From Spirochaetaceae bacterium (GTDB lineage: Bacteria; Spirochaetota; Spirochaetia; SZUA-6; Bin103): DNA of 12,910 nt. The stretch lies in the NCBI GenBank assembly GCA_028818385.1, contig JAPPNY010000077.1, positions 1 to 12,910 of the forward strand, read 5' to 3'. Position 1 is the stretch's first letter, and every line of letters starts with the position of its first letter. The notes under the pieces are model-generated. The model was given only the letters and a program-made list of their open reading frames with translations, had not been told where the DNA came from and made no database searches. Below are positions 12,630 through 12,910 of the stretch, in pieces. Made by a program: the position numbers and the translations under genes.

Positions 12630-12746
12630 GCGGGTTGCTGCGCGACGGCCTGCTGGTCGGCCTGGGCGGTTTCTTCGGCGGCCGTGGCGCGCTTCCTGGT
12701 GACCGGCTGGCTGCAGGCGCGCGACGACTCGTTGCCGTACGGCACC
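12626..12746 (+). pseudogene. crcB: CrcB/FluC fluoride channel, frameshifted N-terminal fragment
   Basis: From GTG 12626 the frame reads VSGLLRDGLLVGLGGFFG. Skipping one base at about 12680 lets it continue as AVARFLVTGWLQARDDSLPY, then GT. Together these match the first transmembrane helix of CrcB/FluC (LLVGLGGFxGAxxRYxxxxW...PxGT), a small membrane channel that exports fluoride. The one-base insertion sits in GGCGGCCG (12677-12684). After the PYGT motif the expected NVxGSF is not found in any frame, so the gene is both frameshifted and truncated. Its start overlaps the preceding stop (GTGA). The GTG frame itself stays open to the window end. Confidence 0.5.
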
Positions 12747-12812
12747 CCGACCTGGCCGAGGGTGCCCTTCGTGCCGGTGTTACCGTCGAGCAGCTCGTCG
12801 AGCCCGCGCGGA

Positions 12813-12841
12813 TTGACAGGCCGCTGCCGCCATGTTATCGC
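12813..12841 (+). promoter_or_regulatory. Candidate promoter in an AT-rich patch
   Basis: A consensus -35 TTGACA (12813-12818), a 17-bp spacer and TATCGC (12836-12841) face the right edge. The -10 match is only partial (TAT). The region around 12830-12870 is much more AT-rich than the rest of the window and contains TTCAGTAACTATTCAG, which may belong to a mobile-element end. Any gene it drives lies outside the window. Confidence 0.3.
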
Positions 12842-12910
12842 TTTTCATGCATTTTCAGTAACTATTCAGCCGGGGCGGACGGTTTGAGGCAGGTTGGGAT
12901 CATGGGGCGA

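Overview
This is a GC-rich bacterial window. I estimate roughly two thirds G+C by eye, with strong G/C preference at third codon positions. TGA, TAG, GTG and TTG are used in the ordinary bacterial way. One exported lipoprotein and one exported pentapeptide-repeat protein suggest a Gram-negative (diderm) host. I cannot fix the phylum; an environmental or host-associated MAG would fit. There are no rRNA or tRNA genes and no CRISPR array.

Left part (1-4604). The 3' part of a tetratricopeptide-repeat gene runs rightward into the window. It converges with a leftward ergothioneine pair, egtB then egtD, separated by 12 bp: EgtD makes hercynine (trimethyl-histidine) and EgtB is the iron-dependent sulfoxide synthase. 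Divergent from egtB, across a spacer holding a 16-bp tandem repeat, lies an OmpR/PhoB-type winged-helix regulator. Its receiver domain has lost the phospho-acceptor and the conserved lysine.

Middle part (4605-8290). This is a decaying, accessory stretch. A GT-C-type membrane glycosyltransferase gene carries two TGA codons exactly where tryptophans are expected, and it is cut off where a minus-strand IS1595/ISXO2-like transposase remnant begins. Next comes an intact secreted pentapeptide-repeat protein built from nine 60-bp units, each encoding one full coil of the beta-helix. About 900 bp without a convincing gene follow. Then come a small zinc-ribbon ORF and, overlapping it in another frame, the C-terminal remnant of a RelE/ParE-like toxin. 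The stop of that remnant overlaps the start of an intact XRE-type antitoxin-like regulator (ATGA overlap), so this looks like a toxin-antitoxin pair whose toxin has died.

Right part (8292-12910). The antitoxin-like gene is followed 7 bp later by a D-2-hydroxyacid dehydrogenase. That gene converges with a leftward pair: a coiled-coil PD-(D/E)XK nuclease-like protein and a subtilisin-family lipoprotein protease. At the right edge are the N-terminal third of a 5-formyltetrahydrofolate cyclo-ligase gene, overlapped by a frameshifted and truncated crcB/fluC (fluoride channel) start, and then an AT-rich patch that may be the end of a mobile element or a promoter.

The most distinctive points are the egtBD/pseudo-receiver arrangement, the coil-by-coil 60-bp repeat in the pentapeptide gene, and the cluster of at least five gene remnants among intact genes.
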